A stretch of 64,000 nt of DNA from JAHRAW01 sp965243285 (GCA_965243285.1 OZ251537.1:1-64000); one strand, 5' to 3'. Shown: positions 6,538-15,645, counted from the stretch's first letter. Notes: generated from the sequence alone by a model not told the origin. Program-made: numbers and translations.

Positions 6538-8007
6538 ATGAACAAAAAACTCATTGCAGCCGCGGTTTCAGCCGTGGTAATCGCGCCAGTGGCGCAGGCG
6601 GAGATGGAGGTCTACGGGCGGATTAACAACGCCATTGACCTTAATGATTTGGCCGCCGATGGCGAGTCGACTACTGACATTAGCGGGGTTGCTTCTCGCT
6701 TTGGTCTTCGAGGCCATGCCGATCTGGGCAATGGCTTGACGGCGCATGGTCGGTACGAGTTTGCGACGCACACCGACCGAGAAAGCAACAAGGGTGGTGC
6801 AATAGCAGACACAAATGGCAAGGAATCCACAACTGGCGTGGATGATGTTCGCATCGCCACCGTCGGCCTGTCTGGTGCTTTTGGTCGGGTGGATATCGGC
6901 AATCAGTGGAGCGCTTATTTCAACACCTTCGGCACGCTGGTCAGCCCGACTTACACTTTGGGCTACTACTTGTATTCCAGCATCGGCGGCGGAGCGTATC
7001 GTGCTTCCAACACCATCAAGTACTCCAACTCATTCGGCCCGGTTAATCTTCAACTGGATCTCCGTTTGAACGGCAGTGATGAAACCGCAGATGTTGCGGA
7101 GAAAATCAACGGCGATGGATTTGGTATTGGCTTGAGTTTCGCCATCACCGACAACATCACCCTCGCCGGTAGTTATGATACCGAGAGTGGTGCTGATCGT
7201 GGTGCGCGTGAATACCAAGCATACCAAGCAAGCGAAGGCCGTGCTGCTGTGGCTGCTGTGGCTGCTGTGGATGGGAGAGTTGCTACGGCTGATGATGTCA
7301 GAGATAGGGTTGATGAGGTCCCTGCATATAATGTTGTTGATGCACGAGGCAACCTCCTCAGGAAGGTGGATTTAGTACCAGCAGTACCCCAGATTGAGAT
7401 CAATGGTGACATCCCAGCAGTAGATGAAGTAGCTGCAAGGGCTGCTTCACCTGATTACATGGCCGCAACTCCCGCAGTCAGCTATCAAGCGGCTGATGAA
7501 ACGCCCGACACCGACCGCTTTGGACTTGCGCTGAAGGGTACTTTCGGCAATTTCCATGCGACAGTCGGTTTCCAAAGCCACAACGTGGATGAAGACAATC
7601 GTAGTGGGGCAGAAGTTGATGTCGACAGCCAATATCTGTATGTCGGCGGCAACATCAGCGAAAAAACCACTTGGTTGGTTGGCTATTCGCAAGCCGACAA
7701 TGGCCGAGATGCCCGTGCCGCTGTTGCTGCTACTACCCGTAACTTGACCGCTGCTGAAGTAGATGCAATCAATCTTGCCAATGGCGCACTTACGGATGCT
7801 GATACCGGTTTTGTTACAGTAGACAACCAAGTGGAAACCCAAGCAGCACGACCCGCAGTCACCGCAACCGACGATTCAACCCAGTTAACCTGGGGCTTGT
7901 ATCACAATGTCGGCGGCGGTTTGCGGTTGTACTACGAAGCCACCAGCCTCGACAGCGGATCAAACGACGGCGATCGTCACCTCCTCGGCATGCGTTTCGA
8001 CTTCTAA
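6538..8007 (+). CDS. Gram-negative porin with very long variable loops
   Basis: 489-residue outer-membrane porin. The signal peptide (MNKKLIAAAVSAVV...AQA, about 21 residues) is followed by a mature start EMEVYGRINNAIDLND typical of trimeric porins, and the chain ends in MRFDF. Blocks RIATVGLSGAFGRVDIGNQW and YSNSFGPVNLQLDLRL are porin barrel segments. Between about residues 222 and 320 lies a long Ala/Val/Asp-rich insertion with little similarity to the partial porin at 1-710. Flanking barrel blocks are nearly identical in the two. The leader and signal peptide are shared with the porins at 14289 and 5188. At around 400 residues general porins are shorter, so the loops account for the excess. 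Substrate unknown. Confidence 0.92.
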   Translation: MNKKLIAAAVSAVVIAPVAQAEMEVYGRINNAIDLNDLAADGESTTDISGVASRFGLRGHADLGNGLTAHGRYEFATHTDRESNKGGAIADTNGKESTTGVDDVRIATVGLSGAFGRVDIGNQWSAYFNTFGTLVSPTYTLGYYLYSSIGGGAYRASNTIKYSNSFGPVNLQLDLRLNGSDETADVAEKINGDGFGIGLSFAITDNITLAGSYDTESGADRGAREYQAYQASEGRAAVAAVAAVDGRVATADDVRDRVDEVPAYNVVDARGNLLRKVDLVPAVPQIEINGDIPAVDEVAARAASPDYMAATPAVSYQAADETPDTDRFGLALKGTFGNFHATVGFQSHNVDEDNRSGAEVDVDSQYLYVGGNISEKTTWLVGYSQADNGRDARAAVAATTRNLTAAEVDAINLANGALTDADTGFVTVDNQVETQAARPAVTATDDSTQLTWGLYHNVGGGLRLYYEATSLDSGSNDGDRHLLGMRFDF

Positions 8008-8054
8008 CAATGCCTCGCAAACCCATGGCTTGATATTTAAGCCATTCCTTGAAA

Positions 8055-8083
8055 CCCGGGGCATTCGTGCTCCGGGTTTTTTT
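8055..8083 (+). terminator. Porin terminator with TTCG loop
   Basis: CCCGGGGCA-TTCG-TGCTCCGGG (9 pairs, one G-T) followed by seven T, 47 bp after the porin stop. Confidence 0.9.
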
Positions 8084-8114
8084 ATGTTATATTTATCAAC
8101 ATTAATATCTTCCA

Positions 8115-8288
8115 ATGAAAATAATGTTCCAACAACAAAGCAGTAATCCGCTGACTGAATTGAAGCACACGCTTCGAACTCTGTCCATGATTCGAGATAT
8201 GTTGACCCTGGCCAGCACCATGACAAAAGAGGAAATAATCCTACTTTTACTATGGGCAGTAACCAGAAATAAGGAAATCCAAATGTGA
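8115..8288 (+). CDS. Small hypothetical ORF downstream of porin
   Basis: 57 codons from ATG 8115 to TGA 8286-8288, with no recognised homologue. The product would be Gln/Leu/Thr-rich with a hydrophobic helix near the end (EEIILLLLWAVTRN). It sits between two terminators (8055-8083 and 8344-8371) in AT-richer sequence than its neighbours, and no ribosome site is seen. It may be a real small gene or chance; kept because it fills the gap cleanly. Confidence 0.25.
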   Translation: MKIMFQQQSSNPLTELKHTLRTLSMIRDMLTLASTMTKEEIILLLLWAVTRNKEIQM

Positions 8289-8343
8289 ATTAAAAACAGC
8301 CAGCATTTAAGATGGGCAATCAGGGGAAAATACCCCACCCAAA

Positions 8344-8371
8344 AAAAACCACCGAGCAGTCGGTGGTTTTT
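8344..8371. terminator. Bidirectional terminator hairpin
   Basis: AAAAACCACCGA, loop GCAG, TCGGTGGTTTTT: a near copy of the hairpin at 3886-3913. It can serve the + strand side and, from the right, the broken coil gene on the - strand. Confidence 0.8.
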
Positions 8372-8469
8372 TTCGCCCAAACCATTCGCCCAAACATCTC
8401 CCCAAGCAACACCAGCAGAACAAACCCCACAAATCAAAAACAAAAAACTCCGCCCAACCACAAACCAAC

Positions 8470-8518
8470 AAACCACTCAATAAACCAACCAACCAACCAA
8501 CAAACCACTCAATAAACC
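8470..8518. repeat. C/A-rich direct repeat
   Basis: AAACCACTCAATAAACC occurs at 8470-8486 and 8502-8518 around a run of ACCA units; low-complexity non-coding sequence before the broken coil gene. Confidence 0.7.
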
Positions 8519-8539
8519 GACCAACACACCCCATAAAAC

Positions 8540-9001
8540 CTATGAGAGAAATTTGATGAAGCCCATCAAAGATATTGTCGAGGTTATGAACAGGGCAATC
8601 ATCCACCGCATGTTAGTTTGATTGGATGTCAAAATCTCAACAACCTCTGCTTTAATTTCAGCCCGCAAGGCAGCGGCATCTGCGTTCATTTCAGCCCGCA
8701 ATTCTCTAAATCCTGCGTTCATTTCAGCCCGCAAGGCAGCGGCATCTGCGTTCATTTCAGCCCGCAATTCCCTAATTTTCAGCCCGCACAGCGGTGATTT
8801 TTATGTCTACGGATTGGCCTACGGCGCGAATTTCGGCTTTGATTTCGCGTTGCTCGCTTTCTAGGTGCTCGAAGCGCCATTCGATGGCGGGTACCCATGG
8901 CCATTTTTGGGTGGCTGTTTATCCGCATCAAGGGCGCGTTTTTTCGCGGCCGGCGGGCGTTTTTGGACGGCCTCGGGTGGTTTTTTGGCGGTTTGCGGCA
9001 T
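8540..9001 (-). pseudogene. Frameshifted coiled-coil family member
   Basis: On the - strand the family start MPQTAKKPPEAVQKRPPAAK begins at 9001 with a three-unit octamer tract just upstream (9002-9025). A small deletion around the NGHNGASKT segment shifts the frame. The conserved IEWRFEHLESEQREIKAEIR then runs in another frame until a stop. The coil (LRAEMNADAAALRAEMNAGF) and a hydrophobic tail (MRWMIALFITSTISLMGFI) resume in a frame ending at 8540. At least two lesions therefore separate three recognisable parts. It lies downstream of, and convergent with, the porin at 6538-8007. Confidence 0.7.
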
Positions 9002-9298
9002 GGGGTGATGGGCCGATGGGGTGATGGTGATAAATGGCGGGCGGATATAAATGGCGGCTAAGTCGGGCAAACATAGCAGATTGGCGGCGGCGGGTGGCGT
9101 GGTTTTCGGGCGGCGTGGGTTTATGGGGCGCATCGAGCGGACGGCTAAAAAAATGTGGATAATGTGCTTTTGGCGGCTGTCGGGGCCGGCGTGGTCGGCT
9201 AAAATCGTCGCGAATGTGTTTTTACCTAGTGCACCGATTTCACCCAATTCACCCAATTCACCCATTCCATTCATCAATCTTATAGCGAGGCATAATCT

Positions 9299-10492
9299 AT
9301 GCGTATCAAAACACCATCTATGGCGGCGGGTATTGTGGCGGTTTTCATGGCTTGGTCGGTGGCAGGCAATGCCGCCAGCGTGAAAATCGGGTTTGTTACC
9401 ACGCTGACCACGCCGGCCGGGGTTATCGGCGAGGAAATGAAACGCGGCGTCGAGATGGCGGTGCAACATTTAGGCGGCAAGATGGCCGGGCGGGATATCG
9501 AGATTTTGTTCGAGGACGATGGTTTCAAGCCGGAAATCGGCAAGCAGAAAACCGACAAACTGGTGAAGCGCGATAAGGTGGATTTTATCGCCGGTTATAT
9601 TTGGTCGCATGTGTTGTTGGCGTCGCGTAAATCGGTGTTCGATGCCGGCAAGTTTTTGATCAGCGCCAACGCCGGGCCGGCGCAGATGGCGGGCAAGCAA
9701 TGCCACCGAAATTTCTTTTCCACCTCATGGCAAAACGACCAAACGCCCATGGCCATGGGCGAGGTGTTGAATAATTTGGGCGTGAAATCGCTGTATGTGA
9801 TGGCGCCGAATTACACCGCCGGCAAAAACATGGCGGCCGGCGTCGAGCGCACTTTCGATGGCCAAGTGGTGGGCAAAGATTTAACCAAATGGGGCAAGGA
9901 TAGGCAGCTAGACTTCTCCGCCGAGCTCGCCAAAGCGCGCGCCTCGGGCGCCGATGGGTTGTTCATTTTTTATCCCGGCAGCGCCGGCGGCGCCTTTATC
10001 AAGCAATACACCCAAGCCGGGCTGCGCGAGGTTTTGCCGCTGTATACCGTGTTCACGGTGGATTCGATTTCCCTGCCGAAACTGCAAACGGCCGGCATCG
10101 ATGGCGTGCTCGGCTCTAAAAGCACGATGTTTTGGGGGCCGGATCTCGACAACGCCGTCAACCGAAAATTCGTGGCTGATTTTCGCGCCCAACACGGTCG
10201 TTATCCGTCTTTTTATGCGGCGCAATCGTACGACAACATCATGCTCATCAACAGCGCGGTGCAAGCCACCGGCGGCAATTTAGATGATCAAGATGCCTTG
10301 CGCGCGGCCTTTGAAAAAGCCGATTTCGATTCGGTGCGCGGCGCCTTTAGTTTTGGCAACAACCACATGCCCATCCAAAATTTCTACCTGCGCGAGGTAG
10401 TGGCGGATGCGGACGGCAAGTGGACCACGCGCATAGTCGATACCGTGTATGAAAACCATCAAGACCCGTATGCCGGGTTATGTAATTTGTGA
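9299..10492 (+). CDS. Liv-type ABC transporter substrate-binding protein
   Basis: 397-residue periplasmic binding protein of the branched-chain amino-acid (LivK, Peripla_BP_6) family. Signal peptide at residues 1-26 (cleavage near GNAAS), then VKIGFVTTLTTPAGVIGEEM, the usual first strand and ligand loop. The C-terminal part carries the SYDNIMLINSAVQATGGN segment typical of the family. ATG 9299 is supported by GCGAGG 8 nt upstream. It is the first gene of a five-gene operon with two permeases and two ATPases, so the set is complete. Ligand not determinable: family members bind branched-chain amino acids, amides, urea or aromatic acids. Confidence 0.9.
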   Translation: MRIKTPSMAAGIVAVFMAWSVAGNAASVKIGFVTTLTTPAGVIGEEMKRGVEMAVQHLGGKMAGRDIEILFEDDGFKPEIGKQKTDKLVKRDKVDFIAGYIWSHVLLASRKSVFDAGKFLISANAGPAQMAGKQCHRNFFSTSWQNDQTPMAMGEVLNNLGVKSLYVMAPNYTAGKNMAAGVERTFDGQVVGKDLTKWGKDRQLDFSAELAKARASGADGLFIFYPGSAGGAFIKQYTQAGLREVLPLYTVFTVDSISLPKLQTAGIDGVLGSKSTMFWGPDLDNAVNRKFVADFRAQHGRYPSFYAAQSYDNIMLINSAVQATGGNLDDQDALRAAFEKADFDSVRGAFSFGNNHMPIQNFYLREVVADADGKWTTRIVDTVYENHQDPYAGLCNL

Positions 10493-10606
10493 GGTGGATG
10501 GTTTTATTTCGCTAGTCGTAATTTGCTAGCCGTAATTTGCGCGCCATCGCGCCGGCGACGGTCGGTGGCGCGCATCATTCGCCGCGCTTAATCGAGATTA
10601 AAACCC

Positions 10607-11551
10607 ATGGATTGGCACTTGCTTGTATCCCAACTGCTGAACGGGCTGCAACTCGGCTTGTTGCTATTTTTGTTAGCGGCCGGGTTGTCGTTGATCTTCG
10701 GCATTATGGATTTCATCAACTTGGCGCACGGCTCTTTTTATATGTTGGGGGCATTTGTCGGTGTCACGGTGGTGGATGTCACTGGCTCTTTTTGGCTGGC
10801 GGCGGCGGCGGCGGCGGTGGCGGTTTTTATCATCGGCGGCGTGGTGGAGTGGGCGTTGGCGCGCAAGTTGTACGCCAAAAATCACTTAGACCAGGTGTTA
10901 GTCACCTTCGGTTTGATTCTCATTTTCGATACCCTCGCCCACTTGGTATGGGGCCCCCAAGGCGCCGCCATTCCCTTACCGAGCAGTTTAAATGGCCGCA
11001 TGGAAATCGGTGGTTTTGTCATGCCCACTTATCGCTTGTTGATCATCGTTTGCGGCTTATCTGTGGCGCTGGGGTTGTATGTTTTGGTCACGCGTTCGCG
11101 CCTCGGTATGTTGATAAGAGCCGGCGCTTCGAACCGCGCCATGATCGCCGCTTTGGGGGTGAATATCGACCGCCTGTATCTCATCGTGTTCGCCATCGGC
11201 GCCGCCCTGGCGGGGTTCGCCGGGGTGTTGATAGCGCCGCTCACCGAGGCTAGCATCGGCATGGGTAACGAGATCATCATCACCGCCTTTGTGGTGGTGA
11301 TAGTGGGCGGCATCGGCTCGATAAAAGGCGCGTTTTATGCCGCCATTCTCATCGGTTTTATCGACACTTTGGGGCGTTCCTACCTGGATGATTTGCTGAA
11401 GGTGTTGCTCTCCACCGAAGCCGCCGAAAACGCCGCCCCGGCCTTGTCGGCGATGTTGGTATACCTGCTGATGGCGGTGGTATTGGCGGTAAAACCGCAA
11501 GGTTTATTCCCGCCGAGCGGCTTTAATCAGGTGCTTAAGTCGGCTAAATAA
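10607..11551 (+). CDS. livH: Branched-chain amino-acid type ABC permease, LivH-like
   Basis: 314-residue inner-membrane permease with about eight hydrophobic segments. It begins with the LivH pattern QLLNGLQLGLLLFLLAAGLS and continues LIFGIMDFINLAHGSFYMLG, near-invariant in LivH proteins. The GGIGSIKGAFYAAILIGF segment near residue 230 is the coupling region. It is 114 bp after the binding-protein gene and 136 bp before livM. The gene symbol reflects the family; the exact ligand is not known. Confidence 0.92.
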   Translation: MDWHLLVSQLLNGLQLGLLLFLLAAGLSLIFGIMDFINLAHGSFYMLGAFVGVTVVDVTGSFWLAAAAAAVAVFIIGGVVEWALARKLYAKNHLDQVLVTFGLILIFDTLAHLVWGPQGAAIPLPSSLNGRMEIGGFVMPTYRLLIIVCGLSVALGLYVLVTRSRLGMLIRAGASNRAMIAALGVNIDRLYLIVFAIGAALAGFAGVLIAPLTEASIGMGNEIIITAFVVVIVGGIGSIKGAFYAAILIGFIDTLGRSYLDDLLKVLLSTEAAENAAPALSAMLVYLLMAVVLAVKPQGLFPPSGFNQVLKSAK

Positions 11552-11687
11552 CGCCCTCGTTTTTGGTTTTGATTACGCGTTAAATCGCGCATCGAATCGC
11601 TTATTTAATCGCGTGTAAATCGATAGCGCTAATGATCAATTCAAATATCAACATTTAATTCACCACCCCATCATTAATTCGCCGCCC

Positions 11688-12656
11688 ATGACTATTTTGC
11701 GCCAACCCAGCGCCTGGGTTTACATGCTCATCGTCATGTTATTGCTGGCGGCGCCGGTGCTGTTGTCGTACGCTGCGCATGATTTTTATCTCGGTTTGCT
11801 AACGCGCGCACTCATCCTCGCCATCGCCGCCGCCAGCCTCAATTTACTGGTCGGCTATGGCGGCATGGTCAGCCTCGGCCATGCGGCGTATATCGGCATC
11901 GGCGCGTATAGCGTCGGCATTCCGGCCTATTATGAAGTGCATAACGGCTTCATTCATTTGGCGCTGGCGGTGGGCTGCAGCGCGGTTTTCGCGGCGCTCA
12001 CCGGCGCCATTTGCCTGCGCACCAAGGGCTTGTATTTTATTTTGATTACCTTGGCATTTTCGCAAATGCTGTATTTCATTCTGGTTAGCATAGATGAATA
12101 CGGCGCCGATGACGGCTTGCTTATCGAGCAACGCAGCGCCTTCGGCGACGCGATAAATCTCGATAACGACGCCACCATGTATTACGCCGTATTGGCCACA
12201 TTATTATTGTTTTTATTTTTGATGGGGCGCTTGATTCGCGCCCGTTTCGGGCAAGCGTTGTTAGGCGCCAAGCACAACGAACAACGCATGCAAGCGCTCG
12301 GCTTCAACACCTATCAACATAAACTCATCTGCTATATTTTGGCTGGCGCCATGGGTGGCGTGGCCGGTTTTTTCATGGGCAATTTCACCTACTACATCAG
12401 CCCGGAAATGATGGATTGGACCTATTCCGCCGAATTATTATTTATGGTCATCATCGGCGGCGCCGGCGCCTTGCTCGGGCCCGTGCTCGGCGCTATCACC
12501 TTCAACACCCTCATGGAATGGCTGTCCGAAATCACCGTGTATTGGCACTTGATTTTCGGCGCCATGCTCATCGCGCTGGTGTTGTTTGTCGGCCAAGATG
12601 GGTTGCATGGATGGCTAGCGCGCCTCGACCGCCGGCGCAGCAAGCGCGCACCGTAA
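11688..12656 (+). CDS. livM: Branched-chain amino-acid type ABC permease, LivM-like
   Basis: 322-residue inner-membrane permease. LVGYGGMVSLGHAAYIGIGA (residues 54-73) is the LivM signature and GGAGALLGPVLGAITFNTLM the C-terminal coupling region. It forms the heterodimeric channel with LivH. ATG start at 11688; no strong ribosome site is seen. The 136-bp gap from livH is AT-rich with no gene. Confidence 0.92.
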   Translation: MTILRQPSAWVYMLIVMLLLAAPVLLSYAAHDFYLGLLTRALILAIAAASLNLLVGYGGMVSLGHAAYIGIGAYSVGIPAYYEVHNGFIHLALAVGCSAVFAALTGAICLRTKGLYFILITLAFSQMLYFILVSIDEYGADDGLLIEQRSAFGDAINLDNDATMYYAVLATLLLFLFLMGRLIRARFGQALLGAKHNEQRMQALGFNTYQHKLICYILAGAMGGVAGFFMGNFTYYISPEMMDWTYSAELLFMVIIGGAGALLGPVLGAITFNTLMEWLSEITVYWHLIFGAMLIALVLFVGQDGLHGWLARLDRRRSKRAP

Positions 12657-12687
12657 ACCCCGCCGTCGGGCGGCCCCGAGACCTTAT

Positions 12688-13461
12688 GTGATGATTCTCG
12701 AAGTACACAACCTGCGCCGGCAATTCGGCGGCATCTGCGCTGTGGACGATGTCAGTTTCAGCGTGGCGGCGAATCAAACCCACGCCGTTATCGGCCCCAA
12801 CGGCGCCGGCAAAACCACCCTGCTGGCGCAATTATCCGGCGCGCAACGGCCGGATGGCGGGCGCATTCGCTGGCATGGCGCCGACATCACCCACCTGCCC
12901 GGCCACCAGCGGGCGCGCCTCGGGCTGGCGCGTTCCTTCCAAATCAGCAGCGTGATTTTGCCGATGACGCTGCTGGAAAATGTCATGTTAGCGGCCCTCG
13001 GCGGCGCTCGCGTGTTCAAGTTTTGGTCGCCCTTAGCCGCCGATGCCGATTTACGCGCTCGCGCCATGCGCATTCTGGAGCGCACCGGCTTAGCCGAGCA
13101 CGCTGATTTACCGGCCGCCGCCGCCGCCCACGGCCAGCAACGCCAACTCGAATTCGCCATGGCATTAGCGCCGCGTCCGCAATTATTGATGTTAGATGAG
13201 CCCATGGCCGGCTTGGGCGGCGCGGAATCCATGCGCATGCTCGCCTTATTGCGCGAAATCAAAAAAACCACCGCGATTCTGCTCATCGAACACGACATGG
13301 AGGCCGTTTTCGCCCTCGCCGATGTGGTCTCGGTGTTAGTGCATGGCCGCCTAATCGCCACCGGCAGCGCGGCGGAAATCCGCCAAAACCGCGAAGTGCA
13401 ACATGCCTATTTGGGCGCCCCGGCATCATCCCCGGCGCCGACCCCGGCGGAGGTAGCGTGA
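12688..13461 (+). CDS. livG: Branched-chain amino-acid ABC transporter ATPase, LivG-like
   Basis: About 257 residues. Walker A GPNGAGKTT (residues 37-45) and Walker B LLMLDEPMAGLG followed by a switch His in IEHDMEAVFALAD. The ABC signature is degenerate: AHGQQRQLEFAMAL instead of LSxGxxR, which is common in LivG. GTG at 12688 and ATG at 12691 are both possible starts. Overlaps livF by one base, indicating translational coupling. Confidence 0.92.
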   Translation: MMILEVHNLRRQFGGICAVDDVSFSVAANQTHAVIGPNGAGKTTLLAQLSGAQRPDGGRIRWHGADITHLPGHQRARLGLARSFQISSVILPMTLLENVMLAALGGARVFKFWSPLAADADLRARAMRILERTGLAEHADLPAAAAAHGQQRQLEFAMALAPRPQLLMLDEPMAGLGGAESMRMLALLREIKKTTAILLIEHDMEAVFALADVVSVLVHGRLIATGSAAEIRQNREVQHAYLGAPASSPAPTPAEVA

Positions 13462-14165
13462 TGGCGCTGCGGGTCGACAACATCGATATTTTCTACGGCA
13501 ACAGCCAAGCGTTGCACGGTATGAGCATGGAAATACCCGCCGGCGCCGCGGTCGCCCTGCTGGGACGCAACGGCATGGGTAAAACCACCACCGTCCAAGC
13601 CATCATCGGCGCCTTAGCCTGCGCGCGCGGCGAAATCACCTACCACGGCGAAAAATTAACCCCCCTGCGCGCCTTCGAACGCGCCCGCCGAGGCATCGCC
13701 GTGGCCCCCGAGGGCCGGCAAATTTTCCCCAACCTCAATGTGCGCGAAAATCTCATCGCCGCGGCCGCCAACTACAACGCCTCGCCCACGCCGTGGACTA
13801 TCGACTCGGCGCTCGTGCTATTCCCGCCGCTGAAAAAACGCCTCAACAACATGGGCAATCAACTCTCCGGCGGCGAGCAGCAAATGCTATCCATCGCCCG
13901 CGCCCTCATGCTAAACCCCAGCCTGTTAATTCTAGATGAAGCCACCGAAGGCTTAGCCCCCTTGGTGCGCCAAACCATCTGGCAAAAACTGCGCGAAATA
14001 AAACGCACCGGCATCGCGTTGCTCCTCATCGACAAAAATCTAGACGAACTCAGCCGCATCGCCGACTACTACTACATCATAGAAAAAGGCGCCATCGCCT
14101 GGCACGGCGCCGCCACCGCCTGGCAAAAAACCCCCGCCCTGAAAGCCAAATACCTCGGCATATAA
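13461..14165 (+). CDS. livF: Branched-chain amino-acid ABC transporter ATPase, LivF-like
   Basis: 234 residues. Walker A GRNGMGKTTT, signature LSGGEQQMLSIARAL, Walker B LLILDEATEGLAP and PEGRQIFPNLNVRENL, a LivF hallmark. ATG at 13461 overlaps the livG stop (TGATG) and has GGAGG 7 nt upstream, so it is preferred over the in-frame GTG at 13458. Last gene of the operon, followed by a terminator at 14213. Confidence 0.93.
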   Translation: MALRVDNIDIFYGNSQALHGMSMEIPAGAAVALLGRNGMGKTTTVQAIIGALACARGEITYHGEKLTPLRAFERARRGIAVAPEGRQIFPNLNVRENLIAAAANYNASPTPWTIDSALVLFPPLKKRLNNMGNQLSGGEQQMLSIARALMLNPSLLILDEATEGLAPLVRQTIWQKLREIKRTGIALLLIDKNLDELSRIADYYYIIEKGAIAWHGAATAWQKTPALKAKYLGI

Positions 14166-14212
14166 CCCGCCGCTCAACCTAATTTATAGGATTATCACCA
14201 TGTTTCATCAAT

Positions 14213-14237
14213 AAAACCGGCGTTATTCGCCGTTTTT
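14213..14237 (+). terminator. Terminator of the liv operon
   Basis: AAAAC CGGCG, loop TTATT, CGCCG and a T run; 48 bp after the livF stop and before the porin leader. Confidence 0.8.
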
Positions 14238-14255
14238 GATAGCCCGCTAAACAGC

Positions 14256-14280
14256 GCTGGGTAACCAGCCTTACAGAGGG
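14256..14280 (+). promoter_or_regulatory. Porin leader hairpin and ribosome binding site
   Basis: Same GCTGG-GTAA-CCAGC hairpin (14256-14269) and AGAGGG (14275-14280) as at 6505-6529. Homology among the three full porins starts around the hairpin and includes the signal peptide, so leader plus signal sequence behave as one conserved cassette. Confidence 0.6.
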
Positions 14281-14288
14281 CTATTTAC

Positions 14289-15425
14289 ATGAACAAAAAA
14301 CTCATAGCAGCCGCGGTTTCAGCCGTGGTAATCGCGCCAGTGGCGCAGGCGCAAGATGGGACCCCACCTACGGTGTATGGCAACGTCACCAATGCTATTG
14401 TTTTGGAGGACAAGGGTGGTGGTGCTAATTCGACCACCGATATAAGCTCCGTCGGTTCTCGTTTGGGCGTTCTAGCATCTTCGGATTTGGGGAATGGCAT
14501 GCAAGCCAATGGTCAATTTGAATGGGCCTTACTCTCCGACAACGATGGTCAGGCGTTCAGTACAACCCGTGTCGCCACCGTCGGCCTTTCCGGCGCTTTT
14601 GGCAGCGTGAATGTTGGTCAGCAGTGGAGTAGTTTTTACAATAATGTCGGCGTGCTGGTCAGCCCCAACTACACTGTGAGCGTTGCTTCGGATGCCTGGC
14701 CCTTCCGCACCGGCAACACCATTCAGTACAGCAACAGTTTCGGCCCGGTTGATCTGGGTGTCGATGTTCGGCTGGATGACGATGGCGGTGATGCACGAGA
14801 CGACGAAAGAGACGGTGAAGGCGATGGCTTTGGCATCGGCATCACTTTCCGCCCGATAAGCAACCTCACAATTGGTCTTGCTTATGATGATACAGATGGT
14901 TCTGAGGGAGCACCTGGAACAGCACCTGTACGACTAGGAGCAGTAGTTGCTACTCCAGCACTACAACCAATACAAGACGGTGCGGATATCGAGCGTTTTG
15001 GTATTGCTGGGAGATTGAGTTTCAGCAATTTCTGGGTATCCGCTGGTTATCAAACCAAGGATGACAGCGAAGCGGACGCGATAGCCTATACCGAACTGGG
15101 CGGCGCCGACCCCAACGCTTTTGATGCTGGGTTTGATATACCTGGAGTTATCGCAAGGGGCGAAGAAGAAACGACCTACTATCAACTATGGGGCGGTATT
15201 ACCGTCGGCGAGACAACATCCTTGGCTCTCGGCTTCGGCAATTCCACAGCAGAGAGAGAAGGTAGAGCCGTTGATACTGAAGTGGACAAATGGGCATTCA
15301 AAGCCGACCGCACTATGGGCGGCGGCGTCCACTTGTTCCTCGAGCATGAGGACACCAGTACAGAGAATGCCGGAGGCAAAACGGATGCCAACAAAACCCT
15401 CCTCGGCATACGCATAAACTTCTAA
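14289..15425 (+). CDS. Gram-negative porin, intact partner of the inverted copy
   Basis: 378-residue outer-membrane porin. Signal peptide MNKKLIAAAVSAVV...AQA, mature start QDGTPPTVYGNVTNAIVLED, barrel blocks RVATVGLSGAFGSVNVGQQW and IQYSNSFGPVDLGVDVRLDD, C-terminus LLGIRINF with terminal Phe. An Asp/Glu/Arg-rich stretch (DDGGDARDDERDGEGDG) is a likely surface or constriction loop. Virtually identical to the frameshifted copy at 4050-5188 in opposite orientation about 10 kb away. Followed by the porin terminator and the second coiled-coil array, the same order as at the left edge of the window. Confidence 0.93.
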   Translation: MNKKLIAAAVSAVVIAPVAQAQDGTPPTVYGNVTNAIVLEDKGGGANSTTDISSVGSRLGVLASSDLGNGMQANGQFEWALLSDNDGQAFSTTRVATVGLSGAFGSVNVGQQWSSFYNNVGVLVSPNYTVSVASDAWPFRTGNTIQYSNSFGPVDLGVDVRLDDDGGDARDDERDGEGDGFGIGITFRPISNLTIGLAYDDTDGSEGAPGTAPVRLGAVVATPALQPIQDGADIERFGIAGRLSFSNFWVSAGYQTKDDSEADAIAYTELGGADPNAFDAGFDIPGVIARGEEETTYYQLWGGITVGETTSLALGFGNSTAEREGRAVDTEVDKWAFKADRTMGGGVHLFLEHEDTSTENAGGKTDANKTLLGIRINF

Positions 15426-15469
15426 TGCCTGCCAAACCCATGGCTTGAAACTTAAGCCATCCCTTGAAA

Positions 15470-15497
15470 CCGGAGCCATCGCGCTCCGGTTTTTTTT
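15470..15497 (+). terminator. Porin terminator
   Basis: CCGGAGC/GCTCCGG stem with eight T, identical to 761-788. Confidence 0.9.
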
Positions 15498-15580
15498 CGC
15501 CAAAACTTGTTCGCCTAAACAACGCCAGCGAGTAACCCGCCCATCTGCTAAAATCGTCCACCCGGCCGACATTTATTACC

Positions 15581-15636
15581 ATCACCCCATCAGCCCATCA
15601 GCCCATCACCCAATCACCCCATCAGCCCATCAGCCA
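15581..15636 (+). repeat. Octamer tandem repeat (7 units) in leader of coiled-coil gene 2A
   Basis: Seven ATCA(G/C)CC(C/A) units in a different internal order from the tract at 872-927, followed by the conserved ATCCACCCC and ATG. Confidence 0.85.
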
Positions 15637-15645
15637 ATCCACCCC

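Noticed and set aside
15445..15645. In-frame N-terminal extension of coil gene 2A from TTG 15445
   Set aside because: It would run through the porin terminator and promoter block; the conserved ATG at 15646 is used by all copies.
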